Source: an uncultured Muribaculaceae bacterium
GTDB taxonomy: Bacteria > Bacteroidota > Bacteroidia > Bacteroidales > Muribaculaceae
DNA length: 34,124 nucleotides
Direction: 5' to 3'
Assembly (NCBI GenBank): GCA_910579845.1
Contig: CAJTWL010000024.1
Span: 1 to 34,124 of the forward strand
Part shown: piece after piece, positions 32,265-34,124 of the stretch
Layout of the letters: each line of letters begins with the position of its first letter
Position numbering within the stretch: position 1 is the stretch's first letter
Program-made: the position numbers and the translations under genes
Notes under the pieces: generated by a model
Told to the model about the DNA's origin: nothing
What the model saw: the letters and a program-made list of their open reading frames with translations, nothing else
Database searches by the model: none

Positions 32265-32348
32265 GCTGTTGGTGGCCATTGTATTACAATCCGTAAAGAC
32301 GGTTATTCAATCAGTAATGTGTGTAATGACTGAACCTTATTACGTGCC

Positions 32349-32356
32349 TAACTTTG
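32349..32356 (+). promoter_or_regulatory. -7 box of flavodoxin-hydrolase operon
   Basis: TAACTTTG matches TAnnTTTG, 24 bases before the ATG at 32381. No good -33 TTTG is visible 19-21 bases upstream, which would fit activation by the adjacent AraC regulator. Confidence 0.6.
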
Positions 32357-32380
32357 CCAAAAAATAAAACCCTTAATGAT

Positions 32381-33109
32381 ATGAGCAGATATTTGTTGGC
32401 ACTGATTGCCCTAATCGGCACAGTTCAGTCGGGATGCGCCCAGTATGAACCGGCTGTAAATGAAGCCTCCTCTGAATTATTCGGAGGCAAAAAAGTCCTT
32501 GTCGCCTATTTCTCTTGGGGCGGCACCACCGAGCGTTTTGCAGAAGAGATTGCAACGCAGACGGGAGCGACACTATTCCGTATCGAACCTGTCAATCCTT
32601 ATCCCTCCGAGTACACTCCATGCACCGAAGTGGCAAAAGAGGAGCTTGAAAGCAATGCCCGACCTGAAATAAAAGGGAATGTGGAAGATTGGGATAGATA
32701 CGACATCGTATTTATCGGCTGCCCCGTATGGTGGCACACAGCTCCGATGATAATATCCACGTTTACAGAGAACTATGATTTCAGCGGCAAGACAGTTGTC
32801 CCGTTCTGCACCTATGCGGCAACTTACCGGGATGAAACTCTCCGCAAAATCGTGGAACTGACACCTTTGGCCAATCATCTTGAAGGATTGGGAACCACAG
32901 GCTCAACCTCACCTATCGGTGAATGGCTGCAACGGATTTCAGCGCAATATTATGCACAAACCGCCGGAATTGCAGACGTTCAATCCGATGCAGATAGCGA
33001 CAGGCTCACATATTATACATTAGACGGGATAGCACAACACTCAAAGCCACAACGACCGGGACTTTACATAGTGTCAGACGGATACTCGTCAAAAAAAGTA
33101 ATATTATGA
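32381..33109 (+). CDS. Exported flavodoxin-like protein with sorting-tail-like end
   Basis: Predicted 242-residue protein with a hydrophobic leader MSRYLLALIALIGTVQSGC; Cys19 could be a lipidation site although Gln at -3 is atypical. The flavodoxin domain follows: FMN loop YFSWGGTTERFAEEIA, EPVNPYPSEY, CPVWWHTAPMIISTF and FCTYAATYRDET, as in flavodoxins of Bacteroidetes. The last ~30 residues (LTYYTLDGIAQ, then RPGLYIVSDGYSSKKVIL) resemble a type IX sorting tail. An exported flavodoxin is unusual because FMN and reductants are mostly cytosolic. I chose ATG 32381 over TTG 32354. It overlaps the hydrolase start by four bases (ATGA). Confidence 0.88.
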   Translation: MSRYLLALIALIGTVQSGCAQYEPAVNEASSELFGGKKVLVAYFSWGGTTERFAEEIATQTGATLFRIEPVNPYPSEYTPCTEVAKEELESNARPEIKGNVEDWDRYDIVFIGCPVWWHTAPMIISTFTENYDFSGKTVVPFCTYAATYRDETLRKIVELTPLANHLEGLGTTGSTSPIGEWLQRISAQYYAQTAGIADVQSDADSDRLTYYTLDGIAQHSKPQRPGLYIVSDGYSSKKVIL

Positions 33110-34124
33110 AAACTTCAAAATCAATAATCACAACACTGTTTGCAATGGTATCCGTTTTTCCCTTTGCAAACGCTCAAAACAATAGAAATATGGACACTTC
33201 CCCATTGTCTTTTGAATATGCCGACATGGCCGGCTTCAAGAGTTTCAATTCAAATCCATTCGGATTAGTATATGAGAATGCCATTACCGAAAACCTTCCG
33301 AGCAAGGTCAATATCCATCCGATAACTTACATTCTTGACGGCTTGAAAATTTCGGCCAATGTATATACTCCGACCAATTACTCGCCTGACGGAAACTTCG
33401 CAGGCATAGTTGTGGCCCATCCAAACGGCGGTGTGAAAGAACAGGTCGCCGGACTGTATGCACAGCGTCTTGCAGAGAACGGGTTTGTGACATTGGCATT
33501 TGACGCCGCATATCAGGGCGCAAGCGAAGGAGAGCCGAGGAATGTGGATCTTCCTTCAAACCGCATTGAGGACATTCGCAGAGCTGTTGACATTCTTTCC
33601 CAATATCCCGGAGTTGACATACAAAGGATAGGTCTGCTCGGTATCTGCGGCGGAGCCGGTTATTCTGTGAAAGCGGCTCAGATAGACAAACGTATCAATG
33701 CGTTGGCTACATTGAGCCTGTTCAATTCCGGGCTGGCACGGAGAAACGGATACTGTGATTCTCAGATTGCAACAATACAGGAACGGCTTGCCGATGCCTG
33801 TGCCGCACGTATGCGGGAGGCTCAGGGCGGAGAAACCGAATATCTTGGTGACATGAGTTCAGTCTCACCACAACAGGCCGAGAAATTGCCTTTTGACCTA
33901 TACCGTGAAGGCTATACATACTATATGCAAACCCACAGTCACCCCGGCAGCACTTTCAAGTACACAAAATCAAGCCTCCCTGAACTTGTCGGATTTGACG
34001 CATCCAATGGCATGGAGCTAATAAATGTGCCGTTGCTTATGATTGCCGGAGGAATGGCCGATTCATTCTATATGGAAAACCCAGGCTCGGTTGACCCTGT
34101 GAGCCAAGACAATTTTGACCCCTG
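33106..34124 (+). CDS. Exported alpha/beta hydrolase (partial, runs off window)
   Basis: An open frame of 339 codons with no stop before the window end. It has a signal peptide (1-23, ending NA-Q) and an alpha/beta hydrolase fold: IVVAHPNGGVKEQVAGLYA (oxyanion region), FVTLAFDAAYQGASEGEP and the nucleophile elbow GICGG at 179-183, in which the nucleophile is Cys181 instead of the common serine, as in dienelactone-hydrolase-like enzymes. The acid/His residues after NVPLLMIAGGMADS are probably just beyond or at the window edge. It is translationally coupled to the flavodoxin gene. The substrate is unknown; the closest general type is the YcjY/dienelactone hydrolase group. Confidence 0.88.
   Translation, partial: MKTSKSIITTLFAMVSVFPFANAQNNRNMDTSPLSFEYADMAGFKSFNSNPFGLVYENAITENLPSKVNIHPITYILDGLKISANVYTPTNYSPDGNFAGIVVAHPNGGVKEQVAGLYAQRLAENGFVTLAFDAAYQGASEGEPRNVDLPSNRIEDIRRAVDILSQYPGVDIQRIGLLGICGGAGYSVKAAQIDKRINALATLSLFNSGLARRNGYCDSQIATIQERLADACAARMREAQGGETEYLGDMSSVSPQQAEKLPFDLYREGYTYYMQTHSHPGSTFKYTKSSLPELVGFDASNGMELINVPLLMIAGGMADSFYMENPGSVDPVSQDNFDP

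Noticed and set aside
1..34124. tRNA, rRNA, insertion sequence transposases and phage structural genes
   Set aside because: I looked for and did not see any convincing example in the window.

Overview
The window reads as chromosomal DNA from a Bacteroidales gut bacterium. The evidence is the Bacteroidetes-type promoters (TTTG-N19-TAnnTTTG upstream of the 15459-16319 gene, and lone TAnnTTTG boxes elsewhere), the dut / TPR / DUF4292 / EnvC-like gene order, a C-terminal fragment of a Bacteroidetes outer-membrane barrel protein, T9SS-like C-terminal tails and ECF sigma factors. A Muribaculaceae-like genus is my guess from general appearance; I could not run any comparison.

Layout. (1) 1-2.2 kb: minus-strand polysaccharide genes (Wzx-type flippase and a family 2 glycosyltransferase). 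(2) 2.4-8.4 kb: plus-strand housekeeping genes, namely a 2[4Fe-4S] ferredoxin with its own terminator, then dUTPase, a TPR protein, DUF4292, an EnvC-like factor with a degenerate LytM domain, and a FemAB/GNAT-like acyltransferase, packed with overlaps or short gaps. (3) 8.4-11.2 kb: two glycosyltransferases and a small ECF sigma factor. (4) 11.6-16.3 kb: a secreted propeller-like protein, then a nonulosonic (sialic-acid-like) sugar set: a KdsC-type phosphatase, a NeuB-type synthase, an SpsF-type cytidylyltransferase, and a DUF115/GT42-like protein that may be the transferase. (5) 16.5-23.7 kb: an NSS sodium symporter, an EamA exporter, a GH20 hexosaminidase, and a three-gene envelope operon (membrane protein, SH3 protein, TonB-domain protein). 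(6) 23.9-30.65 kb: a scarred accessory region with gene tails, tandem and direct repeats, an SDR enzyme, the sigma-barrel module, a broken lipoprotein, a truncated Fic gene and an RND pump remnant. (7) 30.7-34.1 kb: a divergent redox module of AraC regulator plus FMN reductase facing a flavodoxin and an alpha/beta hydrolase that runs off the end.

The most striking system is at 25.4-29.2 kb. One 513-residue protein joins a complete ECF sigma factor, one transmembrane helix, a periplasmic linker of about 107 residues and an outer-membrane beta-barrel. A matching 30-nt ECF-promoter-like motif (TGCAGTCTTT, then CATCTAT at fixed spacing) lies just upstream of this gene and again just downstream of it, ahead of a CotH-family secreted protein and a lipoprotein. 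I infer an autoregulated surface-signalling unit in which sensor and sigma factor are one chain. The second promoter copy is followed by a perfect 48-bp inverted repeat in the presumed leader of cotH. A 145-bp direct repeat brackets the module.

The intergenic spaces also carry a family of long hairpin-forming repeats (1-68, 2240-2430, 11366-11559, 12717-12903, 15275-15437, 27087-27280).
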